Part shown: piece by piece, positions 1 to 6,058 of the stretch
Numbering within the stretch: the first letter of the stretch is position 1
Layout: each line of letters begins with the position of its first letter
Source: Cyclobacteriaceae bacterium
Lineage (GTDB): Bacteria > Bacteroidota > Bacteroidia > Cytophagales > Cyclobacteriaceae
Assembly (NCBI GenBank): GCA_029882725.1
Contig: JAOUKG010000157.1
Span: forward strand, 1 to 6,634
DNA: 6,634 nucleotides
Direction of reading: 5' to 3'
Translations under genes and position numbers: made by a program
The notes under the pieces: model-generated
What the model was told of the DNA's origin: nothing
Database searches by the model: none
Seen by the model: the letters and a program-made list of their open reading frames with translations, nothing else

Positions 1-479
1 TGGACGCTGATTTCTCTCATGATCCCAAAGACCTTATTAAATTGTATATGGCTTGTGCCGATGACGGTGCGGATGTAGCCGTAGGATCGAGATATATAAC
101 AGGTGTCAATGTAGTAAACTGGCCACTAAGCAGGGTAATTATGTCGTATGGAGCAAGTGTGTATGTCAGGATGATTACCGGCGTGGACATAAAAGACACT
201 ACTGCCGGGTTTGCCTGCTGGCACCGAAAAGTTCTGGAAAGAATAGACCTCGATAAAATCAAATTCATTGGTTATGCATTTCAAATTGAAATGAAATTCC
301 TTGCAGTAAAATTCGGTTACATTGTGAAAGAGGTACCCATCATTTTTACCGATCGCACACGTGGCACGTCGAAAATGTCGAAAGGAATTTTCAAAGAGGC
401 CTTTTTTGGGGTAATAAAATTAAAAATCGCCGAATTAATAGGCAATTTACCCGATCGCAACCGAAACAAATCATCATAG
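1..479 (+). CDS. Polyprenol-phosphate mannosyltransferase, GT2 family (5' end missing)
   Basis: The reading frame is open from base 3 to the TAG at 477-479 and gives 158 residues, so the ATG at 42 is internal. The first residues read DADFSHDP, the GT2 DxD metal/nucleotide-sugar site, normally preceded by Met or Leu. Further family landmarks follow in order: VAVGSRY, a Trp-Pro-Leu-Ser-Arg segment, KDTTAGFACW (usually KD-TGGFR), a GYAFQIEM segment, EVPIIFTDR and GTSKMSKGIFKEA. These are the hallmarks of DPM1-type enzymes, which move mannose from GDP-mannose to a polyprenyl phosphate at the cytoplasmic face of the membrane. About 85-90 N-terminal residues are missing against a usual length of about 240-250. 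The visible part ends soon after the catalytic domain, with a short basic, hydrophilic tail and no C-terminal membrane domain. A related GT2 sugar specificity (glucose or another donor) cannot be excluded. The gene is followed directly by a hairpin, so it probably ends its transcription unit. Confidence 0.9.
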   Translation, partial: DADFSHDPKDLIKLYMACADDGADVAVGSRYITGVNVVNWPLSRVIMSYGASVYVRMITGVDIKDTTAGFACWHRKVLERIDLDKIKFIGYAFQIEMKFLAVKFGYIVKEVPIIFTDRTRGTSKMSKGIFKEAFFGVIKLKIAELIGNLPDRNRNKSS

Positions 480-481
480 AG

Positions 482-517
482 ACACTATGCAGGGTATCTG
501 TTATTACCCCATTGTGT
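482..517 (+). terminator. Imperfect hairpin just after the glycosyltransferase stop
   Basis: ACAC (482-485) pairs with GTGT (514-517), ATG (487-489) with CAT (510-512), and GGGTA (492-496) with TACCC (505-509). That makes 12 pairs with one mismatch, a two-base bulge (490-491) and an 8-base loop. It starts 2 bases after the TAG stop. Only a short T run (517-519) follows, so it is not a classic intrinsic terminator. Position and structure fit 3'-end formation. Confidence 0.45.
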
Positions 518-564
518 TTGGACCTCCGGTTACAATGCCGTTAAATTAAGTTTATACCTCCTAC

Positions 565-590
565 AGGGTCGGGGCACGGATGACCCTTTT
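565..590 (+). terminator. Second hairpin with T run, possible terminator
   Basis: AGGGTC (565-570) pairs with GACCCT (582-587) around an 11-base GC-rich loop, and the T run continues to 590. The stem is short and it lies about 90 bases after the glycosyltransferase stop. It may be a backup terminator or part of a decayed repeat. Confidence 0.3.
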
Positions 591-716
591 CAGGTAAAAG
601 CGATTCTATTACGATTCAAAAACGCTTCAAATACGCGTAAAAGAAGTAGACTTTGAAACTCACCATAATGGCTAAACTTCCAATTGAATATCTCGGATTT
701 AAACAAATAGTTAATT

Positions 717-734
717 TAAAGATTTAAATCTTTA
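717..734. repeat. Perfect 18-base AT-rich palindrome
   Basis: TAAAGATTT (717-725) is followed at once by its exact reverse complement AAATCTTTA (726-734). It is 16 of 18 A/T, so it may be chance. A dimeric regulator site is possible but nothing else supports it. Confidence 0.35.
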
Positions 735-841
735 CCTGTAGAAAAGCAACCTTCGTGTTCTCCAGGCTTCGTGAAAGATAATTTATCTGAATTCTCCCCG
801 TATTTTTCTTTTTAATTAACGGTATTAACCGAGTTAAAATG

Positions 842-867
842 AAACGGATATAAACGTTTATAAACGG
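842..867. repeat. Three AAACG boxes in 10-base phase around a 14-base palindrome
   Basis: AAACG occurs at 842-846, 852-856 and 862-866, each separated by an AT-rich pentamer (gatat, tttat). The spacing is exactly 10 bases, one helical turn. The middle box sits in the perfect palindrome TATAAACGTTTATA (849-862). Helically phased boxes of this kind resemble operator or bending sites. The set lies about 250 bases upstream of the deacetylase start, and no known regulator is recognised. Confidence 0.4.
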
Positions 868-891
868 TTGTTTTGTCTATAATTGCCGAAA

Positions 892-937
892 TTTACGAAA
901 CCTTTCGAAGGTTCCAAACCTTCGAAAGGTTCGTAAA
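892..937. repeat. Long near-perfect inverted repeat, hairpin-forming
   Basis: The left arm 892-913 and right arm 917-937 pair over 21 base pairs with one unpaired A (898) and a 3-base CCA spacer (914-916). The arm core is ACCTTTCGAAGGTT on the left and AACCTTCGAAAGGT on the right. It has no T run after it and lies far from any stop codon (413 bases after the glycosyltransferase, 175 before the deacetylase), so a terminator role is not obvious. It is more like a dispersed intergenic palindrome (REP- or MITE-like). I recall similar TTCGAAGGTT palindromes in Bacteroidota intergenic DNA but cannot confirm this here. Confidence 0.75.
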
Positions 938-959
938 ATCCAAAAAGTTCGCAAAATTC
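929..959 (+). repeat. Imperfect 13-base direct repeat beside the inverted repeat
   Basis: GTTCGTAAAATCC (929-941) recurs as GTTCGCAAAATTC (947-959), 11 of 13 identical. A related inverted copy, CGAAATTTACGAA, lies at 887-899. The inverted repeat thus seems to sit in a larger set of degenerate copies, as expected for an element that grew by local duplication. Confidence 0.4.
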
Positions 960-1112
960 GAAGATATTTCAGATTGTAATAGAATGCTGAAGACAAACGG
1001 CATTGAATCACGATTTAAAAGTTATCAGACATGATGCCTTTACAGATCATTATATTTTATGACAAAAATTAGGTTTACAGAACAATTATCACCTTAATTT
1101 TACCCCCGCAAT

Positions 1113-2069
1113 ATGAAACTACTATACAATAAAATATTTCTATCTCACGATACAGGGCAACACCCGGAGTGTATTGAACGATTGAATAGCTTCAATAATT
1201 TACCCGACACCCCTCTGGATTACCGCCTTGAACTGGTAGAACTTGTACACAGCCTGGAATACATCAACAAAGTAAAAGAGTATTCTGCCGTATCCCGTCC
1301 TCTCGATGGAGATACCCTAACCTCACCAAAAAGTTTTGAAACAGCCGTTTACGGTGCCTCTGCTGCTGTTTTGGCGGCAGAAACAGGTAATTTCGCATTA
1401 AGCAGGCCTCCGGGACACCATGCTTACAGAAATAGAGGTTCCGGATTCTGCCTGTTTAACAACATTGCCATTGCGGCCCAACATTTGGTTAATCAGGGTA
1501 AAAAGGTGTTTATTTTTGATTTTGACGGACACTACGGTGATGGAACAGCCGATATATTTTACGAATCTGATCAAGTATTGTATTGTTCAATCCATCAATT
1601 CCCTGCTTTTCCCGGCAACGGCGATAAAGACGAAATAGGACGAGGAAAAGGCCTTGGTTATACACTCAATATACCGGTTCCCCCTCAGGCTGGAGATGAT
1701 ATCCTTTTAGATGCTTTTAAGGCTATTCTACCCATTGTAAAAAAATTCAACCCCGATGTGGTGGGGGTATCTGCCGGTTTTGACGGACATATTTACGACC
1801 CTCTCCTGCAATTGAGATATTCCCTGGATGGGTTTCATAAAATTGGAAAGTTATTAAGTAGCAATTTCAAACAATTATTCGCTATACTTGAAGGTGGTTA
1901 CGATACAGAGATACTTCCGAAAGCCATACAAAATTTTATAGATGGTGTAAATCATAAAAGGCCATCGCACAAGGAATTTCATACTGATTCAGAAATTATG
2001 GTATGGAATACTTATGAACTTAGTTTAGATGAATTATTAACAAAAATAAAGTCCCTTTGGGACATATAA
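1113..2069 (+). CDS. AcuC-like deacetylase (class II HDAC/APAH family)
   Basis: The 318-residue protein has the arginase/deacetylase fold signatures of the histone deacetylase family: an N-terminal HDTGQHPECIERL (usually HxxGxxHPExxxRL), RPPGHHA (98-104) with the catalytic His pair 102-103, GFCLFNN (111-117), DFDGHYGDGT (136-145), SIHQFPAFPGNG (159-170), SAGFDGH (220-226) and EGGYD (260-264). By family analogy Asp138, His140 and Asp224 bind zinc, Asp136 belongs to the charge relay and Tyr263 stabilises the transition state, so the site looks complete. One oddity is Tyr141 where most relatives have a second His. Length is normal for a single-domain bacterial enzyme, there is no signal peptide, and it should act in the cytoplasm by removing acetyl (or other acyl) groups from lysines. 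AcuC of Bacillus reactivates acetyl-CoA synthetase in this way. The acetyltransferase fusion starts 4 bases after its stop. The start is the first ATG of the frame, fits the family N-terminus and has no Shine-Dalgarno. Acetylpolyamine hydrolysis is an alternative. Confidence 0.93.
   Translation: MKLLYNKIFLSHDTGQHPECIERLNSFNNLPDTPLDYRLELVELVHSLEYINKVKEYSAVSRPLDGDTLTSPKSFETAVYGASAAVLAAETGNFALSRPPGHHAYRNRGSGFCLFNNIAIAAQHLVNQGKKVFIFDFDGHYGDGTADIFYESDQVLYCSIHQFPAFPGNGDKDEIGRGKGLGYTLNIPVPPQAGDDILLDAFKAILPIVKKFNPDVVGVSAGFDGHIYDPLLQLRYSLDGFHKIGKLLSSNFKQLFAILEGGYDTEILPKAIQNFIDGVNHKRPSHKEFHTDSEIMVWNTYELSLDELLTKIKSLWDI
2051..2063 (+). promoter_or_regulatory. Short GC hairpin at the gene junction
   Basis: GTCCC (2051-2055) and GGGAC (2059-2063) form a perfect 5-pair stem with a TTT loop inside the last codons of the deacetylase gene, 10 bases before the ATG of the acetyltransferase fusion. 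Ribosomes translating the first gene would melt it. It could therefore add translational coupling, though such a short stem may be chance. Confidence 0.25.
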
Positions 2070-2073
2070 AACC

Positions 2074-4734
2074 ATGAAAAGAATATTTGACCCCCAAACT
2101 GTTGCTGTTATCGGAGCCTCCAATAAAGAGGGGAGTGTAGGGCATGCTCTGATAAAAAATATGATTGGTTCCGGTTTTAAAGGGATAGTTTACCCTATCA
2201 ATTTCAAAAACAAAAGTATTTATGGAGTAAGAAGTTATTCGAAATTAAGTGAAACCAGAGATACTATAGATTTAGCGATTATAGCTACACCCGCAGAAAC
2301 TGTTCCTGAAATAGTGAAAGAATGTGGCGAATACGGTGTAGGAGGAATTGTCATTATTTCTGCCGGGTTTATGGAGGCCGGGGAAAAAGGAAAAAAACTA
2401 ACTAAAACCATATTGGATTACGGCAAGAAATACAATATGCGAATTATCGGCCCCAACTGCCTCGGGTTTATCAAACCTTCCATTAAGTTAAATGCCAGTT
2501 TCGCAAATAAGATGGCCCTACCGGGCAAAATCGCTTTTATTTCACAAAGTGGAGCACTTTGTACAGCTATTCTCGATTGGTCTGTTGAACAAAATGTAGG
2601 ATTTAGCCATTTTGTGTCGATAGGATCCATGATTGACGTGGGTTTTCATGACCTGATCGATTATTTTGGAAATGACCCTGCAACCAACAGTATTGTAATA
2701 TATATGGAGTCGCTCACTCATACCCGCAAATTTATGAGTGCGGCACGGGCCTTCGCAAGAACCAAGCCCATCATTGTACTAAAGGCAGGAAAAAGTAGTC
2801 AAGGAGCCAAGGTTGCTCTTTCCCATACCGGTACATTGGCAGGAAATGAAAAAGCTTTTGAGGCCGCTTTCAAACGTGCCGGAATTATTTCTGTAGATTC
2901 CATCGAGCAATTATTTCATGCTGCACAGGCCCTGGCCATGCAACCCCGGCCTACGGGCAACCGGTTGGCCATTGTTACCAACGCCGGAGGTCCCGGTGTT
3001 CTTGCAACCGACCATCTGATAAAACAAGGAGGAGTACTTTCTGAACTTTCCCAACCCACTTTGGAAAAACTCAATAGCACTCTTCCCGAAAACTGGAGCC
3101 ATGGAAATCCAATCGATGTTTTGGGTGATGCTTCCGCAGAAAGATATAAAACAGCTATCGAAGTATGTCTGAACGGACCCAATGTAGATGGTATACTGGT
3201 TGTCCTCACACCACAGTCAATGACCAAGGCCGATGAAGTGGCCAAAGCCGTTGTAGAAGCTGCCAAAAACACTAAAAAACCTATCCTGGCATCATGGATG
3301 GGCGAAAGTGATGTTGCCGAAGGCCGTACTATTCTGGAGCAAGGAAGCATTCCGGTGTATAGAACCCCTGAAAATGCTGTGAATACTTTCATGTCAATGT
3401 ACAAGTATTCCAGAAACATCGCCGATCTCTATGAAACGCCATCTAGTATTCCCCAAAAATTCGTTCCCGATCAGGAGGGTACCAGAAAAATTTTACACGA
3501 TATCATGAAACAAAAAAGGTTCGTTCTTACTGAAAACGAAGCCAAAAGTGTACTAAAGTTATATGATATTCCTGTAAATGTAAACGACATGGCTACATCG
3601 GCCACTCACGCAGTTAAAATTGCAGAAACCCTGGGCTATCCTGTTGTAATGAAAATAGCTTCGCCAGACATTACACATAAATCGGATATCGGTGGCGTAC
3701 AACTCAATATAAAAAATAAAGAGCAAGTAAAAGAAACGTATGATTTTATAATCGCTGCCGCGAAAAATGCCTATCCCAATGCATCCATTACTGGAATTCT
3801 CATCGAGAAAATGGTGAACAAAAAATATGAACTGATTATTGGCTCCAAAAAAGATCCCATCTTCGGTCCTGTAATAATTTTTGGAATGGGTGGAGTTGCC
3901 GTAGAAGTATTCAATGACCTTAATTTAGGACTTCCTCCTCTTAATATGTCCCTTGCGCAACGACTTATCGAGGATACGAAAATTTATAAATTACTTAAAG
4001 GTTATAGGGGAATGCCAGGAGTGGATTTGGAATCTATCCGGTTTTTATTGTACAAATTTGCCTACCTGGTGATGGACTTTCCCGAAATTAAAGAAATTGA
4101 CATTAACCCTTTCTCTGTAGATAAAGATGGTGGGGTAGTTATTGATGCCAAAATAATTTTGGATGAAAAGATTGAATTGAAGGATAAATCGGATTATTCT
4201 CACCTAATTATTTCTCCCTATCCTCTTCAACTTCATTACAATTGGAAAATTGGTGACAACAAAGAGGTAATTGTTAGGCCTATTAAACCTGAAGATGAAG
4301 AGTTGGAACGTGAATTTTTTGGTAGTCTTTCCCGACAAACACAATATTTCAGGTTTTTCGGGTATGTTCCCAATGTCTCTCACGATATGCTAACCCGTTA
4401 CACCCAAATCGATTACGACAGGGAGCTTGCGCTGATTGCACTTATTGATGAAGGAGGCAAAAAAGTTATGGCAGGTGTAAGTCGTATTGTTGCCGATTTC
4501 ACCAATGAAACTGCTGAATTTGCTATTGTAGTAAGTGATAAATGGCAAGGCCTTGGATTAGGCAATAAATTATTGGATGAAATCCTGCGAATAGCCAAAG
4601 ACCGAAAAATTGGAAAAATCTATGCCAATGTACTGAATGCCAATGTTACTATGCTCTATATGTTCAGAAAAAGAGGATTTAACGTAATTCAGGAAGACAA
4701 TGAAAGTAGTTATGCTGAATTGATATTGACGTAA
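2074..4734 (+). CDS. ADP-forming acetate-CoA ligase fused to GNAT acetyltransferase (Pat-like)
   Basis: The protein has 886 residues, the length I recall for Salmonella/E. coli Pat (PatZ). Domains in order: CoA-binding Rossmann fold (about 1-135; GASNKEGSVG at 14-23, GPNCLGF at 126-132), two succinyl-CoA-ligase-like domains (about 145-445; SQSGAL at 157, SHTGTLAG at 250-257), ATP-grasp (about 480-700; SPDITHKSDIGGV from 530, FGPV at 597-600, DINP at 676-679) and GNAT (about 732-886; TQIDYDRE at 777-784, AEFAIVV at 814-820, acetyl-CoA loop QGLGLG at 825-830). The GNAT half matches the Pat lysine acetyltransferases, and Glu815 aligns by eye with the proposed catalytic Glu of Pat. His251 sits at the phosphohistidine position of ADP-forming ligases and His535 at the second histidine, so the ligase half (acetyl-CoA + ADP + Pi to acetate + CoA + ATP, reversible) may be active. 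It starts 4 bases after the deacetylase, suggesting one transcript and opposed lysine acetylation roles. It is cytoplasmic. Which acyl group it uses is not visible. Confidence 0.93.
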   Translation: MKRIFDPQTVAVIGASNKEGSVGHALIKNMIGSGFKGIVYPINFKNKSIYGVRSYSKLSETRDTIDLAIIATPAETVPEIVKECGEYGVGGIVIISAGFMEAGEKGKKLTKTILDYGKKYNMRIIGPNCLGFIKPSIKLNASFANKMALPGKIAFISQSGALCTAILDWSVEQNVGFSHFVSIGSMIDVGFHDLIDYFGNDPATNSIVIYMESLTHTRKFMSAARAFARTKPIIVLKAGKSSQGAKVALSHTGTLAGNEKAFEAAFKRAGIISVDSIEQLFHAAQALAMQPRPTGNRLAIVTNAGGPGVLATDHLIKQGGVLSELSQPTLEKLNSTLPENWSHGNPIDVLGDASAERYKTAIEVCLNGPNVDGILVVLTPQSMTKADEVAKAVVEAAKNTKKPILASWMGESDVAEGRTILEQGSIPVYRTPENAVNTFMSMYKYSRNIADLYETPSSIPQKFVPDQEGTRKILHDIMKQKRFVLTENEAKSVLKLYDIPVNVNDMATSATHAVKIAETLGYPVVMKIASPDITHKSDIGGVQLNIKNKEQVKETYDFIIAAAKNAYPNASITGILIEKMVNKKYELIIGSKKDPIFGPVIIFGMGGVAVEVFNDLNLGLPPLNMSLAQRLIEDTKIYKLLKGYRGMPGVDLESIRFLLYKFAYLVMDFPEIKEIDINPFSVDKDGGVVIDAKIILDEKIELKDKSDYSHLIISPYPLQLHYNWKIGDNKEVIVRPIKPEDEELEREFFGSLSRQTQYFRFFGYVPNVSHDMLTRYTQIDYDRELALIALIDEGGKKVMAGVSRIVADFTNETAEFAIVVSDKWQGLGLGNKLLDEILRIAKDRKIGKIYANVLNANVTMLYMFRKRGFNVIQEDNESSYAELILT

Positions 4735-4775
4735 CATATGTAGGGGCGTAGCATGCTACGCCCCTACATATGTTA
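4732..4775. terminator. Perfect 44-base palindrome between convergent genes, likely bidirectional terminator
   Basis: Bases 4732-4753 are the exact reverse complement of 4754-4775. The centre is GTAGCATGCTAC flanked by GGGGC/GCCCC and then by ACATATGT arms. As RNA it can form a stem of about 20 pairs with a tetraloop. The first three bases are the TAA stop of the ligase-GNAT fusion, and the permease stop (TGA, 4780-4778) is two bases beyond the other end, so the palindrome fills essentially the whole gap. This is the expected place for a bidirectional terminator. Its GC core contrasts with the AT-rich surroundings and resembles GTAGGGGCG...CGCCCCTAC palindromes I recall as dispersed repeats in several bacterial phyla, so it may be an inserted mobile palindrome adopted as a terminator. 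Confidence 0.8.
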
Positions 4776-4777
4776 TA

Positions 4778-5998
4778 TCAATCAAACCGAATCGCCTGAA
4801 TAGGCCGTATCCCGGAAATAATGGCTGTAGGCAAAAACAACACCAATGTAATAACAGTGAATGTCAACACGTTCAATACAATAATAATATCCAAATCCCA
4901 CCCTATGGGCACATAACTCATATAATATTCATCAGGATCCAATTTTATCCATTTGAATTTATCCTGCAAATAACACAACCCTATCCCCAACACATTTCCC
5001 AACAGCAAACCTTTCAAAACCAAACTCATCCCCGAAAAACTAAAAATTTTCCTTATCAAATGATTGGTAGCACCCAAAGCTTTCAGCGTACCAATCATGT
5101 TGGTGCGTTCCATAATTAAAATAAGTATGATGGAAATCATATTGACACAAACCACAAACAGAATAATCACCAAAAAAATATTTACCTGACGCCTTATTAA
5201 ATGGAGCCATTCGAAAATCTGAATGTACTTATCACTCACTCTCTCCAAACCCTGATTATACTCAAGCGCTCCAACAAGCATCATTTCCGCAGCATCTACC
5301 TGCTCAATATCTTTAACAAAAATCTCCAACCCTCCGGCAATTGAATCATTCCAATTGTTCAACCTCCTCAATAAATCAATGTCGCCAAGGATAATTTTTT
5401 CATCAAAATATTCGGTTAAATTCGTTTCGTATATCCCACTGATTTTCAACTTTCTGGAACGAGGCGGATCTTGAAAGAAATGGATTATTATTTCATCTCC
5501 TGTCCAAATATCCAATTTATCAGCAATTACCTTGCTCAACATTACCTCTTTGGAGTATGTAGAATCTTCAAATTCAATAAACCTTCCATCTATGATAAAT
5601 TCATTAATCCTATCCACATCGTAAGACCTGCCAACCCCTTTAAAAACAATCCCTAAAATCTCATCCTCTGTTTTAATTAGCCCGGCTTTATGAATATATT
5701 CCTGAACATGATCTACCATTCCATACTTTTCATAATTATTATAAAAAGCCGTGTTGATATTCATGGGAGGTTCTTCAAAAGAGGAAGCTCCAAAATATTG
5801 GGTAATAATAAAATGTGAACTAAAAGAGTAGATCTTTTCCTTAACTGTTGATTGAAAACCCCTTAAAATCAGAAAAGAAAGGATCATAATGGCTAAGCCC
5901 AAACCTATACTAAAGATTGCAATTTTATGAATAGTAGAAGAAAAACTCTTCTTATCAGTAGTGTTTATTCTTTTTGATATAAAATAAGGCAGGTTCAA
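4778..5998 (-). CDS. LolC/LolE-type ABC transporter permease (FtsX family)
   Basis: The 406-residue membrane protein has the family's layout: a cytoplasmic start (NLPYFISKR), one membrane helix (about 25-46), a large periplasmic MacB-type domain (about 47-270) and three helices near 272-297, 320-345 and 368-390. The segment MERTNMIGTLKALGATN after the second helix is the cytoplasmic coupling loop of FtsX-like permeases (usual form ERTREIGILRALGA), and the C-terminus IRPIQAIRFD matches the usual P-x-x-A-L-R-x-E ending. Lol permeases extract lipoproteins from the inner membrane for transfer to the outer membrane, powered by LolD. No ATPase gene is in view, so the partner must be encoded elsewhere, and the substrate could differ. 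The start is TTG at 5998-5996: an in-frame TAA lies four codons upstream, and the next Met of use is inside the first helix. A candidate promoter sits about 30 bases upstream. The stop faces the ligase-GNAT gene across the palindrome. Confidence 0.88.
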   Translation of the reverse strand: MNLPYFISKRINTTDKKSFSSTIHKIAIFSIGLGLAIMILSFLILRGFQSTVKEKIYSFSSHFIITQYFGASSFEEPPMNINTAFYNNYEKYGMVDHVQEYIHKAGLIKTEDEILGIVFKGVGRSYDVDRINEFIIDGRFIEFEDSTYSKEVMLSKVIADKLDIWTGDEIIIHFFQDPPRSRKLKISGIYETNLTEYFDEKIILGDIDLLRRLNNWNDSIAGGLEIFVKDIEQVDAAEMMLVGALEYNQGLERVSDKYIQIFEWLHLIRRQVNIFLVIILFVVCVNMISIILILIMERTNMIGTLKALGATNHLIRKIFSFSGMSLVLKGLLLGNVLGIGLCYLQDKFKWIKLDPDEYYMSYVPIGWDLDIIIVLNVLTFTVITLVLFLPTAIISGIRPIQAIRFD

Positions 5999-6008
5999 GA
6001 AATAAGAT

Positions 6009-6016
6009 TATTTTTG
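6009..6016 (+). promoter_or_regulatory. Candidate -7 box for the muramidase gene
   Basis: TATTTTTG matches the Bacteroidota -7 consensus TAnnTTTG exactly and would give a leader of about 55 bases before the ATG at 6079. No TTTG box lies at the usual distance upstream (the nearest, 5973-5976, is 32 bases away), and the DNA is AT-rich, so a chance match is possible. Confidence 0.3.
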
Positions 6017-6024
6017 ATTTAATT

Positions 6025-6049
6025 ATGCAAATAAAGGAAGCTTTTGCAT
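6025..6049. repeat. 7-base dyad in the divergent promoter region
   Basis: ATGCAAA (6025-6031) and TTTGCAT (6043-6049) form perfect inverted arms around an 11-base spacer. The left arm overlaps the proposed -7 box of the permease, where a bound dimer could repress it. Nothing else supports a regulator, and AT-rich DNA makes chance dyads common. Confidence 0.3.
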
Positions 6050-6058
6050 TAGACCAAA
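6028..6058 (-). promoter_or_regulatory. Candidate Bacteroidota promoter for the permease
   Basis: Read on the minus strand, TTTG (6058-6055) is followed after 19 bases by TTTATTTG (6035-6028), one base off TAnnTTTG. The spacing fits the Bacteroidota housekeeping sigma factor. Transcription would start near 6021 and give a leader of about 20 bases before the TTG start at 5998. This is the best-matched promoter in the window. A second exact -7 box, TAGCTTTG, overlaps the TTTG element and could serve as an alternative start site. Confidence 0.5.

Larger units (their letters stand above)
480..1112. other. 633-base intergenic region rich in repeats, no gene seen
   Basis: No frame on either strand gives a protein I recognise. 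The longest ATG frame I followed by eye (668-727, 19 codons) has no support. The region holds several separate structures listed on their own: a hairpin at 482-517, a second at 565-590, an AT palindrome at 717-734, AAACG boxes at 842-867, a long inverted repeat at 892-937 and an imperfect direct repeat at 929-959. A promoter for the deacetylase gene should lie near its 3' end. The best -7-like sequences there are TATATTTT (1051-1058) and TAGGTTTA (1070-1077), each one base off TAnnTTTG, and neither has a TTTG box at the right distance, so I do not call a promoter. A related motif occurs twice near the start, TTTACAGATCATTAT at 1039-1053 and TTTACAGAACAATTAT from 1074. Confidence 0.7.

Noticed and set aside
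42..44. ATG as start of the glycosyltransferase
   Set aside because: The frame continues upstream to base 3 with the DxD motif, so the gene begins before the window.
17..268. 83-codon minus-strand open frame at the left edge
   Set aside because: Antisense to the glycosyltransferase, whose DxD and GSRY motifs lie in the plus frame across the same bases.
668..727. 19-codon small ORF (ATG at 668, TAA at 725-727)
   Set aside because: Very short, no ribosome-binding signal, no recognised product, and it ends inside an AT palindrome. Nothing separates it from chance.
878..883. TATAAT hexamer as a sigma70-type -10 box
   Set aside because: No -35 partner, and the inferred phylum uses TAnnTTTG boxes. 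Such a hexamer is common by chance in AT-rich DNA.
842..959. CRISPR array or origin iterons
   Set aside because: The repeats are too short, too few and partly inverted, with no spacers of regular length and no cas or replication gene nearby.
1420..1638. 72-codon plus-strand frame inside the deacetylase gene
   Set aside because: It overlaps the HDAC signature region in another frame and has no family resemblance.
2916..3419. 167-codon open frame on the minus strand
   Set aside because: It lies wholly inside the ligase-GNAT gene, whose product matches its family along the full length. The antisense protein has no recognisable motif.
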